DNA from: DASYML01 sp036399835
GTDB taxonomy: Bacteria > Acidobacteriota > Blastocatellia > Pyrinomonadales > Pyrinomonadaceae
Assembly: GCA_036399835.1 (NCBI GenBank)
Contig: DASWMI010000071.1
Location: 1-18,671 of the forward strand
Length of the DNA: 18,671 bases
Direction: 5' to 3'
Shown here: positions 6,726 to 15,427 of the stretch, piece by piece
Position numbering within the stretch: the stretch's first letter is position 1
Layout: every line of letters starts with the position of its first letter
Notes under the pieces: model-generated
Told to the model about the DNA's origin: nothing
Database searches by the model: none
Seen by the model: only the letters and a program-made list of their open reading frames with translations
Position numbers and translations under genes: made by a program

Positions 6726-7799
6726 ATGGCTCAACTCAAGGATAAAATCAAGACTACTTTGGATGAGGGGCGTATGCTCATCCTCGGCGCACAGGTGCTG
6801 CTGGGTTTTCAGTTTCGCTCCGTCTTTGAGAAGGGGTTTGAGAAGCTGCCCGAACACGCCAAGTATACGAAACTCGGCGGGCTGGGGCTGCTGGTTTTAG
6901 CCGTCATGCTGCTGATGTGGCCGGGCGCGTATCACCAGATCGTGGAGGACGGCGAGGACACACACGACTTGCATCGCTTCGCTACCGCGGTGATGTGCGT
7001 CGCGCTCTTGCCTTTCGCTCTGGGTCTCGGCGCGGATTTCTTTATCGGCGCGGAGTTTCTTTTCGGTCGCACGCAGGGTCTCATCGCGGGCGGGTTGGCG
7101 TTCCTGGTCGCGCTCTTTTTCTGGTACGGGTTGGAGGCGATGCGGCGCGCAGGGCGTGAAGCTGAAATAAAGGAGAAGAGAGAGATGTCGCAACAGAAGG
7201 GAGAGGACAAGGAAGGCGGCGCCAAGCTGAAGGATAAAATTCAGCAGGTGCTGACGGAAATCAGGGTGGTGCTGCCGGGCGCACAGGCGCTGCTCGGGTT
7301 TCAATTCGCCTCGCTCCTGATGGAAGGCTTCGAGAAGTTGCCCCAAGCATCCAAGTACGTGCATTTCGCCAGCCTCTCGCTCATCGCCTTGGCTATTATT
7401 TTCATGATGACTCCCGCCGCTTATCACCGTCTGGTCGAAAGAGGCGAAGACACGGAACACTTTCATCGCTTTGCGAGCCGCATGCTCTTAACCTCGATGA
7501 TTCCTCTGGCGCTCGGCATCACGGGCGACTTCTATGTCGTGGCGCGAAAAGTCACGGAGTCGGGTCGCCTCTCAATCGGTCTGGCAGCGCTGGCGCTCTG
7601 CATCTTTTACGGTCTCTGGTTCGGCTTCACTCTTTACATCAAACAGGCGCGAGACCAAAAGGTTCGACCACCGATGCAGGTCAGCGCCTCGACGCACTCA
7701 AAAGAGACCGCGAGCGGGCGTCAAACTCTAACGGGAAACCTGCCTCATAGCATTGCCTTTAATATCCGCTATCGCCCCGCTCACTATTGTCGTGAATAA
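6726..7799 (+). CDS. Integral membrane protein, tandem fusion of two DUF6328-like domains
   Basis: 357 residues of unknown function. The protein is an internal duplication at a constant offset of 164 residues. LLGFQF occurs at 25-30 and 189-194. GFEKLPxxxKY occurs at 37-47 and 201-211. AYHxxVExGEDT occurs at 68-79 and 232-243, each followed by a His-Arg-Phe-Ala. Each copy carries about four hydrophobic segments (first copy: about 18-30, 50-66, 86-106, 117-137), and a charged, Lys/Glu-rich linker (about 141-172) joins them. Single-copy proteins of roughly 150 residues are, as I recall, the usual form of this domain. A non-homologous, polar C-terminal tail (about 310-357) follows the second copy. 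Good ribosome site: GGAAGG a few bases before the ATG. Nothing in the neighbours suggests a role. Confidence 0.8.
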   Translation: MAQLKDKIKTTLDEGRMLILGAQVLLGFQFRSVFEKGFEKLPEHAKYTKLGGLGLLVLAVMLLMWPGAYHQIVEDGEDTHDLHRFATAVMCVALLPFALGLGADFFIGAEFLFGRTQGLIAGGLAFLVALFFWYGLEAMRRAGREAEIKEKREMSQQKGEDKEGGAKLKDKIQQVLTEIRVVLPGAQALLGFQFASLLMEGFEKLPQASKYVHFASLSLIALAIIFMMTPAAYHRLVERGEDTEHFHRFASRMLLTSMIPLALGITGDFYVVARKVTESGRLSIGLAALALCIFYGLWFGFTLYIKQARDQKVRPPMQVSASTHSKETASGRQTLTGNLPHSIAFNIRYRPAHYCRE

Positions 7800-7822
7800 A
7801 ATTAGCATCCCAGACTTGGCTG

Positions 7823-7851
7823 TTGACGAATCGTATGCTTCTTAATAATAT
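7823..7851 (+). promoter_or_regulatory. padR promoter abutting the start codon
   Basis: TTGACG (7823-7828), 17-bp spacer, TAATAT (7846-7851): five and four matches to the sigma70 boxes with ideal spacing. The -10 box ends at the base before the ATG at 7852, so transcription should begin at about 7858, exactly at a second in-frame ATG. This predicts a leaderless mRNA, in keeping with the missing Shine-Dalgarno sequence. Confidence 0.6.
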
Positions 7852-7868
7852 ATGGCTATGTCATATAT
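7848..7868. promoter_or_regulatory. Palindromic operator candidate on the padR -10 box and start codon
   Basis: Perfect inverted repeat ATATATG (7848-7854), 7-nt spacer, CATATAT (7862-7868). It overlaps the -10 box, the presumed transcription start and both candidate start codons. PadR-family repressors are dimers that bind AT-rich dyads, often in their own promoters, so this is the natural autoregulatory site. Assignment to PadR is inference from position and symmetry. Confidence 0.5.
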
Positions 7869-8211
7869 AGGTTCGCATATTCTTGCGCGCGAGTTGAAGA
7901 AGGGCAGTGCCGAGTTGTTGATTCTTTCGCTGGTTGAAGAACAGCCGCGGCACGGCTATGACATCGGCAATCTTATCGAGCAGCGTTCAAAGGGCGTGCT
8001 GCGTTTCAATGTCGCCTCGCTCTACCCTCTGTTGTACAGGCTGGAGAAGCGCGGCTGGATTCAGGGTCGCTGGGTGGAGAAGGCCAGCCAGCGACGGCGG
8101 CGGTATTACCGCCTGACTCCTGAAGGCAAAAAGGTGCTGGCCGCGCAACGCAGTAGCTGGCGAGAGTTTGTCGAGGCGATCAATCGCATCACGGGAATCG
8201 AACATGCCTGA
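7852..8211 (+). CDS. PadR-family transcriptional regulator
   Basis: 119 residues. A winged-helix domain covers about 12-95: LKKGSAELLILSLVEEQPRHGYDI (helices 1-2 with the HGYDI signature), VASLYPLLYRLEKRGWI (recognition helix) and a basic wing with RRRRYYRLTPEGKKVL. A short C-terminal helix for dimerisation follows, as in the short PadR subfamily. Expected to repress the adjoining permease gene and itself. Its last 8 nt overlap the permease start (8204), so the two are co-transcribed and probably translationally coupled. Two starts are possible: ATG 7852 or ATG 7858 (residue 3); the promoter position favours 7858 on a leaderless message. Confidence 0.93.
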   Translation: MAMSYIGSHILARELKKGSAELLILSLVEEQPRHGYDIGNLIEQRSKGVLRFNVASLYPLLYRLEKRGWIQGRWVEKASQRRRRYYRLTPEGKKVLAAQRSSWREFVEAINRITGIEHA

Positions 8212-10897
8212 GTGGAAAGCAGAGATTAGAAGGCGTCTGTCCGGGCTGAAGCTTCAGCCGACGCGCGAGGCAGAGATTATAGAGGAGCTGGCCCAGCACC
8301 TGGATGATCGCTACGAGCAGTCGCTGGAGGGCGGCGCGACCAGAGAGGAAGCCTACCTGGCGGCGCTGCTTGAATTAACCGAGAGCGATTTGCTGGCCCA
8401 GGAACTGCGCGGGGTCGAGCGCGTGGTCCGGCAAGAGCCTGTCGTCTGGGGGGAAAGAAGAAGCATGAATATGTTAGGAGACCTCTGGCAAGATTTACGT
8501 TACGGGCTGCGTATGCTGGTCAAAAGCCCGGGCTTTACCATCGTTGCCGTCATCGCCCTGGCTTTAGGTATCGGCGCGAACAGCGCGATCTTTAGTGTGG
8601 TCAACACGGTCCTGCTGCGACCCTTGCCTTATAAAGACCCGGACCGGCTCGTGATGGTCTGGGAGGACAACACCAGACACGGGTATCCACGCGACACGCC
8701 AGCTGCTGCCAACTATATAGACTGGCGTGAGCAGAACCAGGTCTTTGAAGGGATGGCGGCAGTCGCAGACCTGAGCATTAACCTGACGGGTGTCGGCGAG
8801 CCGGAAAGGATCGAAGGCTGTCGTGTCTCGGCGAGCCTCTTTCCCTTGCTCGGCGTCGAGCCGCAGTTGGGCCGTGCCTTCCTGCCTGAAGAAGACGCGC
8901 CCGGTGGAAATCGCGTAGTCATCATGAGCCATGGGCTGTGGCAACGCCGCTTCGGCTCAGACATGAAAATTATCGGTCAGCCTCTCAACTTGAACGGCGA
9001 GAGCTATAGAGTCGTCGGCGTCATGCCGCCGCAGTTCCAGTTTCCCAGACGCGAGATTGAGCTGTGGGTCCCCATCGCCTTCACCTCTCAGGAAGCAGCC
9101 AGTCGCGGCAAACACTACCTGGAAGTTATCGCGCGGACAAAGACGGGTATTACACTGCAACAGGCGCAGGCGGAGATGAACACTATCGCCGCTCGTCTTC
9201 AACAACAGTATCCCGAACAGAATACGGACCTCGGCGCTGTCGTCACTCCGCTCCACGAATACTTCGCGGGCGACATCAAACCGGCCCTCCTCATACTCCT
9301 CGGCGCGGTCGGTTTTGTCCTCCTGATTGCCTGCGCCAACGTCGCCAACCTGCTGCTCGCGCGAGCCGCTGTGAGACAAAAAGAGATTTCCATACGCATC
9401 GCGCTCGGCGCTAGCCGCTGGCGTCTGATTAGACAATTCTTGACGGAAAGCATTCTGCTGGCCGCGCTCGGCGGCGTTGTCGGGTTGCTGCTCTCGCTGT
9501 GGGGAGTCAGCCTGCTGAAAAGTTTTATCCCCGAGAATATTTCTCAAGCCAGAGCCATCACGATTGATGCCAAAGTGCTGGTCTTCACACTTCTAGTCTC
9601 ATTGCTGACAGGTCTCGTCTTCGGTTTAGCTCCGGCCACGCAGGCGTCAAACTTCAATCTTAATGAGACACTAAAGGAAGGCGGGAGGGATTCTGCGGCA
9701 GGGAGTCGCGGCAATCGGATACGCGCCCTGCTGGTTATCGCAGAGGTCGCTGTCTCGCTCATCCTGCTCATCGGCGCGGGACTCTTGATTAATAGCTTTC
9801 TGCGCCTGCGTAGTGTTGACCCTGGATTTCGCGCTGATAAGCTCTTGACGATGCAGGTCGCGCTCCCCGAGCAGAAGTACCCGGACCATGCGCGGCGGAC
9901 AGTCTTTTATACCGAACTCTTACGCCGCGTCGAAGCTCTGCCCGGCGTCAAATCGGCAGCCGTGACGACTAACCTGCCTTTATACCGCCAGGGTAATTCT
10001 ATTGGAATCTTCATAGAGGGGCGGCCAGACCCCCCGCCCGCTCAGGTGCCCATCGTGGTGACGAGAGTCATCAGCCCGCGCTACTTTAGTACGATGGGGA
10101 TTCAGTTATTGCAGGGGCGTTCAATCAGCGAGCAGGACAGGGTTGACTCTCCCGCTGTGGCGGTCATTAGCGAAACAATGGCCCGCAAGTACTGGCCCGG
10201 TGAAGACCCCATAGGCAAGCGCATCTCGCCTGGAAAAGCGGAGACTCCCGAAGATTGGATAACGATTATCGGGGTCGTCAAGGATGTCCGGCAGTTCGAG
10301 CTGAGCGCCACTCCAAAGCCGCAGATGTACCTCTCTTACACGCAGGCCGCATTCTTCGAGCCGCGCGATCTGGTCATCAGCACGGATGCAGAGCCGCTCA
10401 GCCTGGCGGCAACTGTGCGACGGGCCGTCTGGGAAATAGATAAGGACCAGCCCGTCTCCGACATCAGGACGATGGAAGAGATACTCTCCGAATCGGTCGC
10501 GCGACAGCGTTTTAGTATGCTCCTGCTCGGCATCTTCGCTGCGCTGGCGCTGGCGCTGGCGGCGGTTGGAATCTACGGCGTGATGAGCTATTCGGTCGCG
10601 CAGCGCACGCGCGAGATTGGCATCCGCATGGCTTTGGGCGCTCAGAGAAGCGATGTGCTCAAGCTGGCGGTCGGGGCAGGGTTAAAGCTCGTCCTGATTG
10701 GTGTCGCGATTGGCCTACTTGCGTCCTTCGTCTTAACTCGCGTGATGTCTAGCCTTCTGTTCGGAGTCAGCGCCACAGACCCGGCAACCTTTGTCATTAT
10801 CTCGCTGGTGCTTATCAGCGTGGCCCTGCTCGCCAGCTATATCCCTGCGCGACGTGCGACCAAGGTGGATCCCATGATCGCCCTGCGATATGAATAA
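8204..10897 (+). CDS. Acidobacterial duplicated orphan permease (ADOP), MacB/FtsX-type ABC permease without its ATPase
   Basis: 897 residues. An N-terminal cytosolic prefix (about 1-75) is followed by LWQDLRYGLRMLVKSPGFT and the first transmembrane helix with ALALGIGANSAIFSVVN, the hallmark of this family. Then come periplasmic MacB-core domain 1 (about 130-340), FtsX-type membrane block 1 (about 355-490), a second helix and core domain 2 (about 505-730), and FtsX block 2 (about 770-890) ending MIALRYE. Family members are full duplications of a MacB-like permease and normally lack an adjacent ATPase; none is adjacent here. Likely role is mechanotransmission-type export or envelope maintenance; substrate unknown. 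The ATG at 8204 overlaps the padR stop (8209-8211); the frame is open further upstream to a TTG at 8168, but coupling favours 8204. Confidence 0.93.
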   Translation: MPEWKAEIRRRLSGLKLQPTREAEIIEELAQHLDDRYEQSLEGGATREEAYLAALLELTESDLLAQELRGVERVVRQEPVVWGERRSMNMLGDLWQDLRYGLRMLVKSPGFTIVAVIALALGIGANSAIFSVVNTVLLRPLPYKDPDRLVMVWEDNTRHGYPRDTPAAANYIDWREQNQVFEGMAAVADLSINLTGVGEPERIEGCRVSASLFPLLGVEPQLGRAFLPEEDAPGGNRVVIMSHGLWQRRFGSDMKIIGQPLNLNGESYRVVGVMPPQFQFPRREIELWVPIAFTSQEAASRGKHYLEVIARTKTGITLQQAQAEMNTIAARLQQQYPEQNTDLGAVVTPLHEYFAGDIKPALLILLGAVGFVLLIACANVANLLLARAAVRQKEISIRIALGASRWRLIRQFLTESILLAALGGVVGLLLSLWGVSLLKSFIPENISQARAITIDAKVLVFTLLVSLLTGLVFGLAPATQASNFNLNETLKEGGRDSAAGSRGNRIRALLVIAEVAVSLILLIGAGLLINSFLRLRSVDPGFRADKLLTMQVALPEQKYPDHARRTVFYTELLRRVEALPGVKSAAVTTNLPLYRQGNSIGIFIEGRPDPPPAQVPIVVTRVISPRYFSTMGIQLLQGRSISEQDRVDSPAVAVISETMARKYWPGEDPIGKRISPGKAETPEDWITIIGVVKDVRQFELSATPKPQMYLSYTQAAFFEPRDLVISTDAEPLSLAATVRRAVWEIDKDQPVSDIRTMEEILSESVARQRFSMLLLGIFAALALALAAVGIYGVMSYSVAQRTREIGIRMALGAQRSDVLKLAVGAGLKLVLIGVAIGLLASFVLTRVMSSLLFGVSATDPATFVIISLVLISVALLASYIPARRATKVDPMIALRYE

Positions 10898-10941
10898 GCC
10901 GTTTGGCTTTCGGCCAGGCTGCGACTCGTGTCTTGGGCCTT

Positions 10942-13212
10942 TTAACGCCCGCGCGTCTCCGCGCCTGGATGGTAGGCTGCCTCCAGATGCTCACGAATCT
11001 CTTTGAGCGTGAACCAGGCCGGCTTAAATTCCCCGCGAGCATAGAGGGCCGATTGGTCCATGTAATGACGATTCCCGGGGTGGCCGCTCGCCCCGAAGAC
11101 ATGCACGGAGAGCGCCCGGACGCGCGGCCCGAATTCAACCACGCTGATATAAGTCCCGCCCGCCACACCGTAGCGGCGCTTCTGCCCCCTGGCGGGCGCG
11201 GCGTAAAACGTAAAGACCGCACCGTCGCCCCCGTTGACGCCCGGAACGGATAGGCTGGCTTGCGCGTCATCAAACTTCTCGCCCCTGCTTTCATCCAATC
11301 GCTGAAGCCGGCTGAGTTCACCCCACGCGACGCGCCACGTGCCGAAACTGCGCTCAAGCGTGTCGAGCGCATCAGAGAGAGCCGCGACGCGCGTCTCCGC
11401 CGTCTCGGGCTGCTGTGAACGCGCACGCGAGATGCGCTCGCGCCAGAGGGTGAAGAGCGTCATGGCGACGGAGGCGTTCGTGCTGCGATGATCCCAGCGC
11501 GCAAGCTCTTCAGACGCCTCGCGTAGACGCGCCGTCACGCCTGGACCAGTCGCGGTCGCGCCTGAGCCGAAGCGCTCTTTGAGATCGGCGAGAAGCTGTG
11601 GCAGAAAGGTGTCGGCCCCTATGACGCGTGTATCGAATGCCGCGCGCCGCCACTCTTCAAAAGTAAAGGTCGGCTCTACGGAGAGTATCTGTCGAGAGAT
11701 GCGCCCGCGCGGGTTGTCGCCTTCCTGGACCATGTAGGAAGGGAAACGCTTCGGGTCAGGGTTGCCCTCGCTGGTCAGTAGGAAAGGAGTCGTGTTGCAG
11801 TTCTGCATCCAGCCGGTCTTGGGGTTCGTGAGCTGCGGCAGTTCGTCAAGCGTGTGATAGCCCTGCCACTCGGTCGCAGGGTCGCTCCCGTCCAGAGGCT
11901 TGGTCCAATCGAACCGCGTATCGCGGCGCGGGACGGCTCCGTTATAGAGATAAAAGGTATTGCCCTGCCTGTCCGCGTACATCACATTGCCGAAGAGCAT
12001 GTTGAGCGGCGACATGGCCCGCTTCAACTCCGCGAGAGAGCTGGCACGCGTCATCTCATACCACTCGCGCAGCCAGCCTTCGGACTCGAACTTCGCCATG
12101 CGCAAAGAGAGCATCTTGCCGTCTCGCACGGCGAGCACCGGACCATGATGTGTTTTACGCATCGTGAAGCGGCGCGTCTCTATGCCCTTCGCGGTCTTGA
12201 CGCGAATCTCCTCTGTGCGCTCGGTCGCCATCCGATAACCGCTGCCGTATCTATAAGCGAGCGGGCGCTTGGGGTCGTCGAAGGTTTCGGCGTAGACATC
12301 CTCAAGGTCTGCGGAGTTGTCCGTGCTCACCCAGCCGCCGTTGTCGTTGTGGCCGACATAGGGGAAGGGAAATCCGAAACGCGTGTAGCCCGTGAAGTTC
12401 CAACCTTCATCGCTGTGCACGTGGCCCTCGTAAACCTGTCCTGGACCAAAGAACGGGAGGTGAGGATTGATAAAGAGCATGGCGTGGCCGGTCGCGCTTT
12501 TGCGAGGACCGATGACCCAGCCGTTAGAGCCTTCGTTGGCAGGCAGGCCGCGCTCAAGCTCGGCTGTTTGCAGCTTGGTGGACCGCAGATTCGGGTCACG
12601 CGCAAACCCGTTCTGATAGTAGTTATAACGGATGAAGGCCAGCGTGTGCCAAGGCTCAAACCGTGCGATGAGACGCGCGCGCGTCTCCGTGTGGCGCGAG
12701 AGGTAGAAGTTGAGACCTGCGGCGAAGGCGTCGCAGATGGCGCGCGTGTGTTGGTCCAGTCGGCCATACTCCTCGCGCGCGAGCCTGGGAATTTCGAGCG
12801 CGTGGTTAAGCCGGTCTTCGTCCAGCGCCTCCTCTCCGTAAAGCTCTGCGGCGCGCCCCAGCGCATGTATGAAGTTCTCCTCTATGCGCCAGAAATTATC
12901 TTCGGCCTGGGCGTAGGCAAAGCCGAAGACTGTGCTCGCGTCCGTGCGACCAAAGACGTGAGGAACGCCGTAGGTATCTCGATAGATAGTCACCAGGCGG
13001 GCCAGCCGCGTTGCATCGGTCTCAGCCGCACGCGGAAGAGACGCCCTTCTCCCGGTTGCCCTTCCTGTCGATTGAGGTCCAGAGCCTGACACCCTTTGCC
13101 CTTGAGCATGTGTTGAGTAGAACCCAAGCAACATGCTCGCAGCTACCAACAGCGCCGAGCGTGCGACGCTACTCGTGTGTGATCGAGACGTGTATCTCAT
13201 GCTAAATGACAC
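10942..13212 (-). CDS. Penicillin acylase-family Ntn hydrolase (periplasmic N-acyl amidase)
   Basis: 756 residues from a GTG start. The signal peptide has Arg-rich residues and a hydrophobic core at about 19-33, ending near HAQ|G. The alpha-chain region runs to about 228 and contains YGVPHVFGRTD and YAQAEDNFWRIE, typical of the family. Ser229 in ANEGSNGWVIG is the expected autoproteolytic nucleophile that becomes the N-terminus of the beta chain. Downstream, KTHHGPVL (about 362-369), GHNDNGGWVSTDNSADLEDVY and GASGHPGNRHYMDQS match the beta-chain active-site regions. Such enzymes cleave N-acyl amides: beta-lactam side chains, acyl-homoserine lactones or lipopeptide acyl groups; specificity cannot be read. 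GAGAAGG lies 10 nt before the GTG at 13212; an ATG at 13200 is the alternative start. Lies 70 bp after the GH20 gene on the same strand, likely one operon; convergent with the ADOP gene. Confidence 0.92.
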   Translation of the reverse strand: MSFSMRYTSRSHTSSVARSALLVAASMLLGFYSTHAQGQRVSGSGPQSTGRATGRRASLPRAAETDATRLARLVTIYRDTYGVPHVFGRTDASTVFGFAYAQAEDNFWRIEENFIHALGRAAELYGEEALDEDRLNHALEIPRLAREEYGRLDQHTRAICDAFAAGLNFYLSRHTETRARLIARFEPWHTLAFIRYNYYQNGFARDPNLRSTKLQTAELERGLPANEGSNGWVIGPRKSATGHAMLFINPHLPFFGPGQVYEGHVHSDEGWNFTGYTRFGFPFPYVGHNDNGGWVSTDNSADLEDVYAETFDDPKRPLAYRYGSGYRMATERTEEIRVKTAKGIETRRFTMRKTHHGPVLAVRDGKMLSLRMAKFESEGWLREWYEMTRASSLAELKRAMSPLNMLFGNVMYADRQGNTFYLYNGAVPRRDTRFDWTKPLDGSDPATEWQGYHTLDELPQLTNPKTGWMQNCNTTPFLLTSEGNPDPKRFPSYMVQEGDNPRGRISRQILSVEPTFTFEEWRRAAFDTRVIGADTFLPQLLADLKERFGSGATATGPGVTARLREASEELARWDHRSTNASVAMTLFTLWRERISRARSQQPETAETRVAALSDALDTLERSFGTWRVAWGELSRLQRLDESRGEKFDDAQASLSVPGVNGGDGAVFTFYAAPARGQKRRYGVAGGTYISVVEFGPRVRALSVHVFGASGHPGNRHYMDQSALYARGEFKPAWFTLKEIREHLEAAYHPGAETRGR

Positions 13213-13282
13213 GGCCTTTCATCCTTCTCAAGACTCGTTGACTCAAGACTCTTTGATATTTCTCAAGCGTCGCGCGTCGGCT

Positions 13283-15427
13283 TTATCTGCCGGGTTGTGG
13301 CTTGGGCGGGGCGGCGAGTTGTTTGACGCGCTTTCTCCAATCGGGCCCGTTCATGGTCTTGAGCTGCGGCAACTCATAAGCCGCAAAGATCAGCTCTCTG
13401 ACCGCGGGAATGATGGCGAATTCGAGAGCGGCTTTAGGCTTTGCGGCCCCTTCAAGCTGAGCGAGGCGCGAGTCGCGCCATTCAACCGAGGGCGCGACGT
13501 CTTTGGTCAGAAATGATAAGGCTTCCAATCCGGCAGTGCCTATCGCTGACAAATCTCTGGCGAGCGGCCTGGCTTCATGCAGCGCGGGCGAGCGGTCAAT
13601 CATCGCTTCCAAAGCCGGACCAGCGCTCTGCCATTCGACGAGAGAGTTTTGCAGTTCTTGCGAGTGGGTCTCAAAACGCGGGGCGTCCATGAGCATGCGG
13701 TCAACCATCGAGGAGAACCTGCGTGCCGCCGCGCTGTCCGGGCGCGCCGTGTCCACTAATCCCGTCAAAGGGCTGAGCATAGTCTGCGGGCGCACCTGGT
13801 AGCGCCTGTACTCCTTGACCGGCTCGATGACGGAAACGAGCGTCTCAAGTGGTCCAGTCTCCTGGCTCTGGGCCAGCCGCCTGAGCATCATCCGGTGGTT
13901 CTTCTCGTGCGTCAGCCCGAGTTCCTCCAACTGCAAGCTGATGACAGACAGGCGACGATACATATCCTCGACATCATTGACTGTGCGCGGAGACCAGAGC
14001 CTTTCGGCGATGGCAGCCGTGCGCGGCCAGATGCGCGAGTCTATCGTTTCGGGGCTGACCCATTCGCCCCACATCGTCGCCTCGCCTCCGAGAATGTGCG
14101 CGGCCTCGGCGTCCGTCAATCCACTCCCGGCGGGCAGCGGGTCAACCACATAGTGCTGCGAAGTCGGAAAGATGAGGTCAATATAAAAGCCTGCGGAGAG
14201 GATGCCGTTATAGCCCTTGCGAGCGGCCTCGGCCAGAGAGGCAGGGCCGCGCCAGGAATGTATGACCACATCTTTCGGCAGCCCCGGTTGAAAAATCTCA
14301 TCCCAACCCATCATCCTCTTGCCGTGCTTTTTGAGAATGACGAGCAGCCTTTGATTGAAGTAGGTCTGGAGCGCGTGGTGGTCCTTGATACCCTTCTCTT
14401 TCATAAAAGCCTGTATGCGAGGATTGCTGTCCCACTGCTTGCCCTCGTTCTCGTCTCCGCCGATATGCAGGTAAGCATCGGGGAAGAGCGCGGCCATCTC
14501 GCCCAGGAACTGGTCCAGGAATTTGTAGACCTCCTCGCGCGTCGGGTCGAGCGCTGGGTCAAAGATGCCGGCGCGGCGCTCAATTTTGTAAGGACCGGGC
14601 GCGCTCCCCAGCTCAGGATGTCCGACCAGCCAGCTTGTCGCGTGCCCCGGCATGTCAAACTCCGGTACCACGCGTATCCCTCGATCGCGCGCATAAGCGA
14701 TAATCTCGCGCGCCTGGTCCTGCGTATAGTAAAGACCATCCGACCCCATCAGGTGCAGTTTCGGAAACCTTTTGCTCTCGATACGAAATCCCTGGTCCTC
14801 CGTCAAGTGCCAGTGCAGGACGTTGAGCTTGACGGCGGCCATCGCATCAATGTTGCGTTTGAGCACCTCCATCGGCTCGTAGTGTCGGCCCACGTCAATC
14901 AACAGTCCGCGCCAGCGAAAGCGCGGGCGGTCATCAATGCTGACCGACGGGATGAAGTAACCTTCGCGGTCGCTTTCGAGCAACTGCAAAAAAGTTTCCA
15001 ACCCGCGCAGCGCCCCGACGACCGTCGGAGCATTAAGCCGGGCCTGCTGCTCAGACACTTCGAGCGCATAGGACTCATCCTCGTCCATGGCCGGGACGGG
15101 CTTGCCCGCTCCCCTGCACTCTATGACCAGCGTCGCGTTGCCCGCGTCATTCAACAACCCCCGCGCCAACTCCATCCCCGTCCGCCCTTCGAGTCGCCTG
15201 ACGGCGCGCTCGACGGCTGCGCGCAGGCGTTCGTCTACATGACCACGCGCTGCGACCGTGAAGGATTTATTGATTGAGAGCCTGCCCTGATTAAATCGCA
15301 AGGAGGCGGGCACGGGCATCAAGTGGTGCTCAATGGCCGATGGAGTGGCGGGCGCGGGCGTCTGGGCCGCAAGCCTCAAGACGCAGGATAAGAAGAGAAT
15401 GAGTGAAAGATATTTTCCTGTCTTCAT
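13283..15427 (-). CDS. GH20 beta-N-acetylhexosaminidase, secreted
   Basis: 714 residues. Signal peptide (KTGK, hydrophobic 7-20, cleavage near AAQ|T). GH20b N-terminal alpha/beta domain at about 33-160. The catalytic (beta/alpha)8 barrel starts at RFRWRGLLIDVGRHY (169-183), with LHWHLTEDQGFR (204-215), PEFDMPGHATSW (255-266) and the signature HIGGDE (321-326). Asp325 orients the substrate acetamido group and Glu326 is the acid/base in the substrate-assisted mechanism. It removes terminal GlcNAc or GalNAc from chitooligosaccharides, glycans or muropeptide-like material. About 210 residues after the barrel (roughly 500-714) are predominantly helical and form an additional C-terminal region. ATG 15427 has GAGG five bases upstream. 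First gene of a probable two-gene operon with the acylase. Confidence 0.96.
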   Translation of the reverse strand: MKTGKYLSLILFLSCVLRLAAQTPAPATPSAIEHHLMPVPASLRFNQGRLSINKSFTVAARGHVDERLRAAVERAVRRLEGRTGMELARGLLNDAGNATLVIECRGAGKPVPAMDEDESYALEVSEQQARLNAPTVVGALRGLETFLQLLESDREGYFIPSVSIDDRPRFRWRGLLIDVGRHYEPMEVLKRNIDAMAAVKLNVLHWHLTEDQGFRIESKRFPKLHLMGSDGLYYTQDQAREIIAYARDRGIRVVPEFDMPGHATSWLVGHPELGSAPGPYKIERRAGIFDPALDPTREEVYKFLDQFLGEMAALFPDAYLHIGGDENEGKQWDSNPRIQAFMKEKGIKDHHALQTYFNQRLLVILKKHGKRMMGWDEIFQPGLPKDVVIHSWRGPASLAEAARKGYNGILSAGFYIDLIFPTSQHYVVDPLPAGSGLTDAEAAHILGGEATMWGEWVSPETIDSRIWPRTAAIAERLWSPRTVNDVEDMYRRLSVISLQLEELGLTHEKNHRMMLRRLAQSQETGPLETLVSVIEPVKEYRRYQVRPQTMLSPLTGLVDTARPDSAAARRFSSMVDRMLMDAPRFETHSQELQNSLVEWQSAGPALEAMIDRSPALHEARPLARDLSAIGTAGLEALSFLTKDVAPSVEWRDSRLAQLEGAAKPKAALEFAIIPAVRELIFAAYELPQLKTMNGPDWRKRVKQLAAPPKPQPGR

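Noticed and set aside
8168..8203. Upstream TTG start for the ADOP permease
   Set aside because: The added residues are encoded within padR in another frame and do not resemble the family N-terminus; ATG 8204 at the padR stop is the usual coupled arrangement.
11854..13089. 411-codon open frame on the + strand, antisense to the acylase gene
   Set aside because: Arises from GC-rich codon phase; the product is Arg/Val-rich with no domain, while the opposite strand encodes a clear Ntn hydrolase with signal peptide and active-site motifs.
13895..15277. 460-codon open frame on the + strand, antisense to the GH20 gene
   Set aside because: Low-complexity basic product without recognisable motifs; the minus strand holds the complete GH20 signature HIGGDE in a continuous frame.
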